From contig CM049308.1 in assembly GCA_026874595.1 (NCBI GenBank), positions 45,765,327 to 45,829,326 on the forward strand: a stretch of DNA of 64,000 nt. The letters are read 5' to 3'. Positions 46,699 through 58,240 of this stretch are shown in pieces. Source of the stretch: Sipunculus nudus (taxonomy: Eukaryota; Annelida; Sipuncula; Golfingiida; Sipunculidae). The notes beneath the pieces were generated by a model that saw only the letters and a program-made list of their open reading frames with translations, was not told where the DNA came from and ran no database searches. Each line of letters begins with the position of its first letter. The stretch's first letter is position 1. The position numbers were made by a program, and so were the translations under genes.

Positions 46699-49332
46699 CA
46701 AGGGACCTATGGGTCACGGCGCTCAGCTGATATATATGATAAAAAAATATGATTTAGAAATGAGGCACATGCTGGTTTTATATGGTAATAAAAATAAGCT
46801 GTATTATGAGTTGTTTTTGTTTAGCTTATGTATGATTTTGATAGTACCTTTGGAGACAGGAAAGAGGATTAATTTCATTTATTTCATTAACAAATGGAGT
46901 GGGATTGTCACACAGATTTTGACTTTGCCATATAACTAATATAAGCAGAACATATAATATAAGAGTTTAACTATTTATTAGAAAAATTACAAATATTGTC
47001 CTAAATATAATTTTTATTAAAAATAATAAGAGAATAGTATTATTTTTTCAAATAAAATATGACTGAAATGATTATTAAAATAATATTAAAGAATATATTC
47101 ATGAATGCATTCATTAATACATTTTGAAAATATTTGCACTGGTATTCATATACTTTCATTTTTACCTGAATTCCCATTCTTATGAAAGAAATTTTATAAT
47201 GGAGTACATATTCATATTCGTGTTTAAATACAATTGCAAAGTATTCGCACCATGTCTGGTATTTATTCAGTTTTCACCAAACAATGATGTTGAGAATCCA
47301 GAATATACAAAATTCACACATTTAAATAATGATCATAAGTACCTGGTTTTATGGCTTTTATTTATATTAAAAAAAAATGTAATATATTTATTTTGGATTA
47401 ATTTCTCATCAATGTACACACTAGACAAAGTAGGAATCTAGATTAATATTATCAACTGCATCTTTGTCTATCATTAATTTCCTTCATATGATCCCTAATG
47501 ATTAGTAATGAATAATATGATTTACTTTTTTATCATTAAAATTGAACTGAAAAATACCATAGGTGACTGCATGGTGTTATTTGGAATACATGACATTCTA
47601 TCCATCGATACAAGATTCTTATATCATTGGTAACTGCAAGTTAATTTCCTGTTATTATCAACTAACAAATTCCTTTTCTATTTTTCTTTAATTTGTTATT
47701 AAAAACCAATAAAAATTTATTAATTTATTGTTTATTGTTATGTTGTTGGTAAAAACTACTAGATGAGTTGGGTTGGACACCTAGATCAACTGTGGCTGGC
47801 CATTATATAATAAGCTGCCTGGACGCCCCAGTTTATGTCTCGCCTCAAGCATGCATAATTTGCTGAAAGTTCAACCAGGTCAACATACAGGTGACTCAAG
47901 AGGTGCTACAGAGAGCCAAGGTCTGACATGGTCTCATAAAAACATTAATAAAAGCTACAATTTTTGGCCAATTTCTTTCAGCTTTTCAAACTCAAAAGCT
48001 GAAATCTTTATGTGTGCATGATATGAAAATTATATCAACAGTACTCACAGGAAACAAACATGCCATGGTCAAAGTTGGGCAAAATTTAAGGTACTAATTT
48101 TATATTTATACTAATAACTTATAAAATTTGAAAAATTCAGAACTAATTTTGGGTATTCAATTGAATCCTGATAAAATAATGTTACATCCCTGACAAAAAA
48201 TCTCTAGCTTCAGCAATCCTCTTGTTAAGGGAGTAAATATATTTCTTGATTTTTTACAAAGTGCATTATGTTTGGGCCCATAACTTAAAACAATTACGCA
48301 ATACTGACATCATTTCTGGCATGTGCATAGAGAATATATAGAAAAATATGTATATTATATATGATTAAAGTCAGATCAGTGGTTTTGATATGGTTTAGGC
48401 TGTCTTGAAGTGTAACAATGGGTTTTTAATGGAAAAATGAAGTTTTTCATTAATATCTCGAAGGTATTAAGTCCTAGTGATCAAATTCTTGGCATGGTAG
48501 GGGATTTTTGAGACATCTAATTGTATTCCAAATTTGAGGAACTGAGAGCTGAAGTTGGGGAGCTGAGCACTTGCAAACTGCATGACACTAGTTTGATGTA
48601 AACAATATGTTACATGGTGCTTGAAAGCTTGAATAAAATCTACAGTTTTTGATCAACTGGTTTCAAATTTACAGACAAAATGCTAAAAAAAACATGCTGT
48701 GAAAATTAAATCCACAGTACTTACAGGAAAAAAACGTGCCATGGTCAAAGTTGGGCAAAATTTAAGGTACCAATTTTTTATTTTTGTTAATATTTTAAAA
48801 AATTTAAAAGATTTTGATCTAATTTTGGGTATACAATTTAATTTTGATTAATTAAAGTTATATTACTGGAAAAAAAGTTTATAGCTTTAACATATTTTGT
48901 GTTAAGTGATCAAATATCTTTCCTGATTTTTTACACAATGCATTATGTTTGGGCCCATAACTTTTTAAATTTTTATAATACAGACATTATTTTTGGCATG
49001 TACATAGGAACTATATAGAGGAATAACTATGGTAAATATGAGGAAAAACAGATGAGTGGTTTTGATATTAGGCAGTCCTGAAGTGTAAAAATAGGTTTTT
49101 AATAAAAAATTGAGGTTTTTCTTTAATTTCTCCAAGGAACAAAGTCGCAAAGACCCAGTTTTCGGCTTGGTAGGAGATCTTGGGGACATCTAACATTACA
49201 CCGAATTTTGGATTCCTAGGTCTTACGGTTTCAAAACGTGCCACATCTACGGACGGACAGACGGATGGACGGACAGACGATGGACAATGGACCACGACTA
49301 TAGCTCAGATGACTTATAGTCAGCTGAGCTAA
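46699..49332 (+). mobile_element. Complete Fam A element (2634 bp), best-bounded copy
   Basis: It starts CAAGG, GACCTATGGGTC, GCTCAGCTGA at 46699 and ends with (CGGA)n, hairpin and CTAA at 49329-49332. The empty site is at 62464-62490: 'ctctgtggaaataagcaggc' versus '..ctctgtagaaa' plus 'taagcaggc' here. Insertion is A|T with no target duplication, unless the terminal AA is itself counted. Confidence 0.85.
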
Positions 49333-51113
49333 TAAGCAGGCACATACACTGTGCAAAAGTCATTGTAGGTGGCAACACCTGTCTTGTGTACGATAAAGCT
49401 ATCAAAGACAATTAGACGGGTCAAAATATCAGGCCAATACATCAAACCTACCTTGAGTCTGATGCATGGGGCTGAACAGGCTAAGGTGAGAAAGGCAGTT
49501 GCCCCGAGTGAACTGTGACAAATTTGCTGGCTCAGGTTACTGCACTGAGTGAACTCATGACCTGCACCTGGCCAGACTGAGTGAACTTTTGACCTGTACC
49601 TGGCTGCACTGAGGTAACTCTTGATCTGTTGCATAATCTGACACAGTTGGCAGTCTGCCAAAGCTATCAATAGATCCAGACTGACTTTTGGTCTGTTGCC
49701 AAATCTGAAATAGTAGCCACACCTTTGCATAAGCTAACAGATTGGCTCCACATGCAGCATGACAGGCTCATGGGCATGACACCCATTAGGTGATAACATG
49801 GTGCCTATGAGGTGTTCACATGTCACCCATGATGTGATCACATGCCTTGTGCTTGGCTGCACTGACTGAACTTTTGACCTATATCTGGCTGCACTGAATG
49901 AACTCTTGATCTGTTGCCAAATCTGAAACAGTTGGCAGTTTCTCAACCTATTTAAAGATACAGACACAATCTTGGCCTGTTGGTAAATCTGTTTACACAA
50001 ACTGAAAGACTGGCTACAATGCTTTTTTTCAAGCTTACATATTCATAAACTTTTTATCAAAATATCTAGAATAATAAAAGATGATTGAAAGAACCATGTC
50101 CTATAATAATTCATTTGAAAAATTGAATGATTCAACTTGACAGTTTCATCATAAACATTTTAAGCTGAAAGAGGCTAAAATTATGAGGTTTTTGCACATA
50201 AAAAACAGGTCAATGTAGGTGGCAACACAAAATCTGCAACTTCAAATATGAGTCATGTGACCAACATTTGCACAATACTTGGTAATGCTAGCTTCTGTCA
50301 TTTCTGAGATTACTATGTCAGTAAGCTTAATTGGCCAAATGACTGTTCGAATTTGTGTAACACCACTAAAATTCATCAAATGCAAACCATTTGAACAAAC
50401 TTGAGAGGGCTTTCCTCTGGGAGCATTTCTGAAAATATTGAACAAATTGGCTGGACCGTTTACAAGAAGAAGACTTTTAAAGGTTTTACAGCTTTTTTCC
50501 TATAAAATCTAAGTAAATGCAGATAGCAAAAAAAAAAAAAAATAAGCTGAGTCCCACAACACTTGATATGTGACAGATTATTGCATAAAATCTGGGGATG
50601 GTAGCTCCTGCTATTTCTTAGAAATTATGGGTTAATGTACAGATGACCAATGACCCCGTACAAAAAAGGTCATGCAGGTGGCTCCACTAATACCTGAATT
50701 TCATATATGACTCATTTGACCAACACTGGCATAAAATTTGGTGATGATAGCTCCGGCCATTTCTGAGATTTTCATTTTAGTATGCTTTTTTGGACAGTTG
50801 ACTAAGTTCAACTTACTGTAACTCAGCCAGAATTCACCTAACTTGAACTATTCGAACAAACTTGAGAGTGATGGTATAAGTGATAATTTCTGTGAAATAT
50901 TGAACAATTTGGCTTGACCGTTTCAGAGGAAAAGATTTTTAAAGGCTTTTAGCTTTTTCTCTATAAAATCTATGAAAATGCAGAGTTTTTGAGATGGCTA
51001 ATTTTTTGCATTAAATTTCACGATGCTAGCTCTAGTTGTTTTCGAAATAGTATAGGTTAACGCACAGACGACGGACACTGCCACACCATCACATTAGCTC
51101 ACAAGTTTGCTAA
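49333..51113 (+). repeat. Fam B body and 3' end (rest of the outer shell)
   Basis: It contains ~30-bp degenerate repeats of 'ctgcactgagtgaactcttgacctgt' (49500-49910). An AT-rich Fam B body and the 3' tract GACGACGGACACTG.. ending GTTTGCTAA follow. It is homologous to 62480-64000. No gene is seen. Confidence 0.7.
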
Positions 51114-51334
51114 GAAATTACTACAGATGCATATTGAATGCAAAATTATAATACAGATACATCTCACTGATGGCAAAATCATGAATAAAGTTGAGAATGG
51201 ATACAAATTATTCATAATCCATGTACAGCAATCTTTATAAACCCACAACCAGCTGTATACCTGTGATTGTAAACATTGCCTGGCATGAGGAATACCTAAA
51301 ATCATAAATCTACATTTTTTAAAGCTTTTTAAAC
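51114..51334. other. Low-copy DNA
   Basis: I see no match elsewhere in the window and no supported exon. It leads directly into the ~144.5-bp array. Confidence 0.4.
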
Positions 51335-52690
51335 CTTTTGAGGTCATGGGGGCAAAGGTCACAGCCACAGCACCCACTTCTTGAAAAAGCTTGTGGACCG
51401 ATTTCAAGCCAAACCATTTGACCTAAACCTTTCATCTTGCATATATGGCTTACCCACCCATGGATGAAGAAACCTATTGATTTTGAGGTCACGGGGTCAA
51501 AGGTCACGGCCACAGCATCCACTTCTTGATAAAGCTTGTGGACCCATTTTAAGCAAAACTTTTTGACGTATACCTTTCATCTCACACATATGGCTTACCC
51601 ACCCATGGATGAAGGAACCTATCAATTTAAAGGTCTTGGGGTCAAAGGTAACGGCCACAGCATCCGCTTCTTGAAAAAGCTTGTGGACCCATTTTAAGCA
51701 AAACTTTTTGACGTATACCTTTCATCTTGCACATATTGCTTACCCACCCATGGATGAAGAACCTATTGATTTTGAGGTCACTGGGTCAAAAGTCACTGCC
51801 ACAGCATCCACTTCTTGTAAAAGCTTGTGGACCCATTTTAAGCAAAACCTTTTGACGTATACCTTTCATCTCACACATATGGCTTTACCCACCCATGGAT
51901 GAAGAAACCTATTATTTTGAGGTCACGGGGTCAAAGGTCACGGCCACAGCATCCGCTTCTTGAAAAAGCTTGTGGACTCATTTAAACAAAACTTTTTGAC
52001 GTATACCTTTCATCTCACACATATGGCTTACCCACCCATGGATGAAGGAACCTATCAATTTTAAGGTCACGGGGTCAAAGGTAACGGCCACAGCATCCGC
52101 TTCTTGAAAAAGCTTGTGGACCCATTTTAAGCAAAACTTTTTGACGTATACCTTTCATCTTGCACATATTGCTTACCCACCCATGGATGAAGAACCTATT
52201 GATTTTGAGGTCACGGGGTCAAAGGTCACTGCCACAGCATCCGCTTCTTGAAAAAGCTTGTGGACCCATTTTAAGCAAAACTTTTTGACGTATACCTTTC
52301 ATCTTGCACATATTGCTTACCCACCCATGGATGAAGAACCTATTGATTTTGAGGTAACGGGGTCAAAAGTCACTGCCACAGCATCCGCTTCTTGAAAAAG
52401 CTTGTGGACCCATTTTAAGCAAAACTTTTTGACGTATACCTTTCATCTCACACATATGGCTTACCCACCCATGGATGAAGGAACCTATCAATTTTAAGGT
52501 CACGGGGTCAAAGGTAACGGCAGCAGCATCCGCTTCTTGAAAAAGCTTGTGGACCCATTTTAAGCAAAACTTTTTGACGTATACCTTTCATCTTGCACAT
52601 ATTGCTTACCCACCCATGGATGAAGAACCTATTGATTTTGAGGTCACGGGGTCAAAGGTCACTGCCACAGCACCCACTTCTTGAAAGAAG
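51335..52690 (+). repeat. ~144.5-bp tandem array with nuclear-receptor-like half-sites
   Basis: The box AAGCTTGTGGACC recurs at 51387, 51532, 51677, 51821, 51966, 52110, 52254, 52398 and 52543 (spacing 144-145). Each unit contains GAGGTCA, three bases, then GGGTCAAAGGTCA or a one-base variant, as at 51493-51506 and 52215-52228. Units are highly similar, so the array is young. Frames extend over several units, but alternate 144/145 spacing breaks them. Confidence 0.9.
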
Positions 52691-53596
52691 TGGCCTCAGT
52701 AACATCAGTCAAAAAACGTTTTGCAAGTTTATAACTCATATGGGAAAATACAGCAAAATGGCTAAGCTTCCCATAACTCAGCCAAAAATCACTGAACCAA
52801 AACCATTTGAACAAACTTGAATTATCAACATCTAAGGATAATTAATGTGTGAGATTCAAGATTATGGCCAAGTGGTTTTTGAGAAGAAGATCTTTGTAGC
52901 CACTGGGCTAAAATGGGCCGTTATGGCATATGGCTAAATTCAACTTCCCATAACTCAGCCAAAAGTCACTAAAAAGAGACCATTTGAATAAACTTCAGAA
53001 AGTACTACCCTAGGATCATTTCTGTGCGATATTAAACATTTTGGCCATATGGTTTCAGAGGAGAAGTTTTTTGTAGCCCTCAGTATGATACAGGCACTGA
53101 TGACCCTGTACAAAAAGGGTCGATACAGGTGGTGCCACCAATACCTCAATTTCAGATATGACCTATGTGACCAACATTGGCATAAAATTTGGTGATAATA
53201 GCTACAGCCGTTTCTGAGATTTAAATTTTAATATGCTTTTTGCACAGTTAACAAAGTTCAACCTCCTGTTTCTCGGCCAAAAATCTTTGTACTGGAACCA
53301 TTCGAACAAACTTGAGAAAGATTGTTCCAGGGATCATTTCTGTGAAATACTGGACAATTTGGTTGGACAGTTTCAGAGATGAAGATTTTTAAAGCCTTTT
53401 TACCTTTTTAACTATAAAATCTAAGAAAATGCAGTTTGAAAAAAATAATAAAAATCCAATATAGTTTTTTGGATGACTGATTATTTGCAAAAAATTTGGT
53501 GATGCTAGCTCCTGCCGTTTTTGAGATAGCTATGGTTAACGTACAGACGACGCACGACAGATGCCGCACCATCGCATAAGCTCACAGGTTCGCTAA
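52691..53596 (+). mobile_element. Fam B 3' segment
   Basis: It is a Fam B body with 'cgaacaaacttgagaaagattgttcca'-type phrases, a GACGACGCACGAC tract, and the end CACAGGTTCGCTAA at 53596. It is inserted in a Fam A ~337-bp unit, which resumes at 53597 as 'aaatacaggtggtgccaccag'. The 5' end is not seen; the tandem array may be part of the element's interior. Confidence 0.65.
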
Positions 53597-55346
53597 AAAT
53601 ACAGGTGGTGCCACCAGTTTGCAGGAGCTGATGGAACACTCCGTGATCAATATCCATGCAAAGAATCATGATGATCAATGCAGTAGTTATTCAGATACTT
53701 GAGCCTTTGTATCATATTTTTTATTATTCTGGGAGGTAATTACGAGACCCATAGCTAATAGTAGATGGGTAACAGAGACCTTATTTCAGGTTTCCAAGAA
53801 ATATTTTTCTATGGACCTCACTGGATGTCAAGTTAGAAGATTCCAGGTCCAGTGGTTACAATTTGTGCCCTGTTAACAGAGAATTGGACGGGGGGACGGA
53901 AGGACAGACAATAAACAAGAATTGATCGCTATAAGTCAGATGACTTTTCGCCAGCTGTGCTAAAAAAAATGCCTAAAAATTCTGTAAAAAATCCAGGTGG
54001 CGCCACCACTCTCAGGAACACTCCATGATGATTCATGGTGATTCAAAGATTCATGGTGATCAATGCACAATGTTAAGATACTTGATTTTTTTTTTTTTTT
54101 TTTATTATTCTAAAGAGTATTTCTGAGACCTATAGCTTGGAGAATATGGGTAACAGAGACCTAATTTCAGGTTTCCAAGGAGATTTTTCATGGGATCCCC
54201 TAGATGTGAAGTATGAAGATTCTAGGTCGAATGGTTATGATTTGTGCCCTGCTTTGGTATCAAATTTTCAATAATGCTAGGGGTGCGATTTGTGCCCTGT
54301 TAAGAGATGAGGATTTATTAAAAGGTCTTAAAATAGAGAAAAAACAAGTGAAAAAAATTTGAAAAATACAGGTGGCCCCACCAGTCTGCAGGAACAGAAA
54401 AAACGCTCCATGATTAATATGCATGCAAAGAATCATGGTGATCAATGCACTTGTTGTTGGGATACTGAAGTATTTTCTTCAAATTTTTTATTTTTCTAGG
54501 GAGTATTTCTGAGCCAAATAGCATGAAGAATATGAGTAACAGAGACCTTATTTCTGGATTCCAAGGAGATTTTTTATGGACCTCCCTAGACGTAAAGTAT
54601 GAAGATTCTAGGTCCAGCAGTTACAATCTGTGCCCAGTTAACAGAAGAGGCTTTATTTGAAGGTCTAAAAAATAGAGGGAAAAATGTGCAAAAATTCGAA
54701 AAAAAAATACAGGTGGCGCCACCAGTCTGCAGGAACTGATGAAACAATCCATGATGAATATGCACTTTTTGTTCAGATATTGTAGTTTTTGTATCAATTT
54801 TTTTATTATTTAGAGGAGTACTTCTGAGCCCTATAGCTTGGAGGATATGGATAACAGAGACCTAATTTCAGGTTACCAGGGGGATTTTTCACGGACTTCC
54901 CTAGATGTGAAGTACTAAGATTCTAGGCCCAGCGATTTCGATTTGTGCCCTGTTAACAGATGAAACTTTATTTGAGGCTCTCAAAAATAGAGGAAACAAA
55001 GTGTAAAAATTCGAAAAAATACAGATGGTGCCACCCGTCTACAGGAACTGTTGAAACACTCCATGATCCATATGCATGCTAAAAAATCATGGCCATCAGT
55101 GCATAAGTTGTTCAGATACTGGAGCTTTGGAGCTTTTGTATGAAATTTTTAATTATTCTGGGGGGTATTTTTGAGTCCCATAGCTCAGAGGATATGAGTA
55201 ACTGAGACCTAATTTCTGGTTTCCAAGGAGATTTTTTTTAGAGCTCCCTGGATGTCAAGTGAGAAGTTTTTAGGTCCAGCGGCAACCATTTGTGCCCTGT
55301 TAATGGACAACTGGAAGTTCAACTGACTTTCAGTCAGCTAAGCTAA
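53597..55346 (+). mobile_element. Fam A ~337-bp units with 3' end
   Basis: About five plus-oriented units carry 'gggtaacagagacctaatttcagg' phrases. Exact GGTGGCGCCACC lies at 53998 and 54714, with degenerate versions elsewhere. It ends in a reduced hairpin and CTAA at 55343-55346, with no (CGGA)n tract left. A T19 run lies near 54087. Confidence 0.7.
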
Positions 55347-56094
55347 AAACCTTGTCACTTGTTTAGTTTTGTAACAACCTTGTCACCTGTGGAGTTTAAT
55401 AACAACCTTGTCACCTGTGGAGCTTTGTAATAACCTTGTAACCTGTGAAGTTTTGTAACAACCTTGTAACCTGTGGAGTTTGGTATGGATCTTGTTCCCT
55501 GTGGAGTTTTGTAACAACCTTGTTACCTGTGAAGTTTTGTAACAACCTTGTCACCTGTGGAGCTTTGTAACAACCTTGTTACCTGTGAAGTTTTGTAACA
55601 ACCTTGTCACCTGTGGAGCTTTGTAATAACCTTGTAACCTGTGAAGTTTTGTAACAACCTTGTTACCTGTGGAGTTTTGTATGGACCTTGTTACCTGTGA
55701 AGTTTTGTAACAACCTTGTCACCTGTGGAGTTTGGTATGGACCTTGTTCCCTGTGGAGTTTTGTAACAACCTTGTCACCTGTGGAGTTTTGTAGTATCCT
55801 TGTCACCTTTGGAGTTTTTGTAACAGCCTTGTCACCTGTGGAGTTTATGTTACATATACAGCTTTGTTACCAGTGGAGTTGTTCTTACAGCATTGACATA
55901 TGTGGAGTTTCTGTTACAGTTCTGACACATGAGGATTTTTTGTTACAATCTTGTCATCTGTGAAGTTTGTTACAGCTTTGACACCTGTGGAGTTTATGTT
56001 ACAGCTTCAACACCTGTGGAGTTTTTGTTACAGCCTTGTCACCTATGGAGCTTTGTACAGCCTTTTCACTTGTATAGTTTTGTAACAAGTGACC
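55347..56094 (+). repeat. 28-bp minisatellite, long array
   Basis: About 26 units of CCTTGTCACCTGTGGAGTTT plus TGTAACAA lie between a Fam A 3' end (55346) and a Fam A 5' end (56095). The units vary in length and sequence to the right. The array has no spacers and is not a CRISPR. Confidence 0.85.
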
Positions 56095-57468
56095 CATGGG
56101 TCATGACGCTCAGCCGACTGACATGTTGACAATATGTCCTTACACAGGAAACTAATTAAGATAATATAAGTGGCATCATCATTCTTGCATATTAGCTTAT
56201 GTTCATCAAGACCCATTAGCACACAAAATTTGATGACAATCCAACCAGCCTTTCCTGAGGAACTTGGCAATTTGTGTGTATTTTTCATTACTTCTGGGAT
56301 GGTCAAACATACCCCAAAACTCCAAGAATATAGGTCACACTGACCCATATTCAGGTTTTGAGGGGAGAACTTTTGAGGAACTCTCAGGATGCCAAGTGAG
56401 AAGATTTTGGGTCCAATGGTTATGATTTGTGCCCTACTTTTTATCAAATTTTCAAATATTCCCGGGTGTGCTTATAAGCCCCACTGCTCATAGAATATGG
56501 GTAACAGAGACCTAATTTCATGTTTCCAAAGAGACTTTTCTTGGGCCTCTCTGGATTTTAAGTTAGAAGATTCTAGGTCCAATGGTTCTAATTTGTGCCC
56601 TGCTTTGGTATCAAATTTTAAATTATGCTAGGGGTGCTTATAAGCCCCTTAGCTCAGAGAATATGGTTAACAGAGACCTAATTTCAGGTTTCCAAGGATA
56701 TTTTTCATTGACTTCCCTGCCCTGTAAACAGACGACTGCAGTTCTCAAAAATAGAGGGAAAATGCATAAAAATTGGAAAAATCCAGGTGGCGCCACCAGT
56801 CTGCAAGAACTGATGAAACACTCCATGATGAATATGCATGCAAAGAATCATGGCAAATCAATGCACAATTTGTTGAGATACTAGAGCTTTTGTATCAAAT
56901 TTTAAGTTATTTTAGGGGGTCTACTGAGCCCCATAGCTCAGAGGATATGGGTAACAGAGACCTAATTTCAGGTTTTCATGGAGATATTTTTATTGACCTC
57001 CCAGCATGTCAAGATAAAAGATTCTAGGTCCAATGATTACCAGTTGTGCCCTGTTAACATATGACCGCATCTTTTAAGATCTCAAAAATAGAGAAAAAAA
57101 ATTGAAAAAAATACAGGTAGCACAACCAGTCTGCGGAACTGTTGAAACACTACATGATCAGTATCTATGCAAAAAATCATGGTGATCAATGCATTAGTTG
57201 TTCAGATACTTGAGCATTTGTATCAAATTTTCCATTATTCTGGGGTATACTTCGGAGCCCAAAAGCTCAAAGAATATGGGTAACAGATACCTAATTCCAG
57301 GTTTTCAAGGAGAATTTTCATGGACCTACCTGGACATTTAGTTAGAAGATTCCAGGTCCTGCGGTTACGATTTGTGCCCTGATAACAGACAGACGGCCGG
57401 ATGGCCGGACGGACGATGGACAAAGGGTGATTGCTATAGCTCAAATGACTTACAGTCAGCTGAGCTAA
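56095..57468 (+). mobile_element. Complete Fam A element of the 337-bp type (1374 bp)
   Basis: CAAG, palindrome GACCCATGGGTC and GCTCAGCC(G) start it at 56095. About four ~337-bp units follow, with GGTGGCGCCACC near 56785, then a (CCGGA)n tract, hairpin and CTAA at 57465-57468. It splits the 28-bp minisatellite. Confidence 0.75.
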
Positions 57469-57686
57469 AAAACCTTGTCAACTGTTTAGTTTTGTAACAA
57501 CCTTGTCACCTGTGGAGTTTACTAACAACCTTGTCACCTGTGGAGTTTTGTAACAACCTTTCACCTGTGGAGTTTGGTATGGACCTTGTGGAGTTTTTTT
57601 TACAGCACTGTCACTTGTGGAATTTTTGTTACAGATTTGACACGTGGAGTTTTTCTTACAGCCTTGTCACCTGTGGAATTTTGTAA
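57469..57686 (+). repeat. 28-bp minisatellite, right part
   Basis: It is the continuation of the 55347-56094 array after the inserted Fam A. It ends in '..ttttgtaa' against another Fam A head at 57687. Confidence 0.8.
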
Positions 57687-58240
57687 CAAGTGACCCATGG
57701 GTCACTGTGCTCAGTTGAAGTTGACCCGGAAGGTAAAAATCTAAAATAATATCAAATGGAGATAAAGTCTAAGAGTAAAAGGTAATATAGACCATAGCTG
57801 GTTGACATGATTGGTTTGTTTTGATGAGAAAGAAATTGTTGGAAATAATATTTTGTGACCAAACCATGCATTATCTAATGTTAAAATTGAAGCAAGTGAG
57901 CAGTTTGTGAACATAAGATGTATATTAATACCATGATCAATGGTTGGCTTTTTGATAAATTGTTGACAGTTAAGTAGTTTACACATTTGCTCAATGGGAT
58001 CTATTTTTTATAATATATATTATTAAATATATGTATTTTTTATTTTATTAAATGTATACAACTGAAATATAACTAATGTCCCCAGTCCGCAGATGCAAGG
58101 ACTTGGTGTTTATGGCAGTAGGGGGGGGGGGGGGGAGACAACATCTCTGTATTATTATAGTGTATATACATAGGATTTTCACTTCATTCAACAATGCTTA
58201 CATGATAAAATAGATCATTCACAGTTACTTAATATTTAAA
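57687..58240 (+). mobile_element. Fam A 5' segment
   Basis: The head CAAGTGACCCATGGGTCAC at 57687 is followed by a body matching 23930-24260 and 35740-36060. A G15 run lies at 58121-58135. It is interrupted at 58241 by another Fam A head. Confidence 0.7.
58121..58135 (+). repeat. G15 run
   Basis: Fifteen G's on the sense strand of a plus-oriented Fam A segment, preceded by 'aaggacttggtgtttatgg'. Confidence 0.9.

Larger units (their letters stand above)
38252..51113 (+). mobile_element. Fam B element, heavily nested (outer shell)
   Basis: The head at 38252 is CAAG, GGCCTACAGGCC, GCGAACCTGTG. The end at 51110-51113 is CTAA. After removing Fam A insertions at 38431-46471 and 46699-49332, the remaining pieces (38252-38430, 46472-46698, 49333-51113; about 2.2 kb) line up in order with the uninterrupted Fam B copy starting at 62064. 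Confidence 0.75.

Noticed and set aside
51681-51902. 73-codon ORF in the DR1 array
   Set aside because: 144-bp spacing keeps a frame open over short runs, but 145-bp steps break it; no start or splice support.
55688-55963. 91-codon ORF with regular Cys/Val pattern
   Set aside because: It is the translation of the 28-bp minisatellite; the regularity comes from the DNA repeat, and unit length is not a multiple of three.
55347-56094. CRISPR-like appearance of ~28-bp repeats
   Set aside because: Units are directly adjacent with no unique spacers, and the context is eukaryotic.
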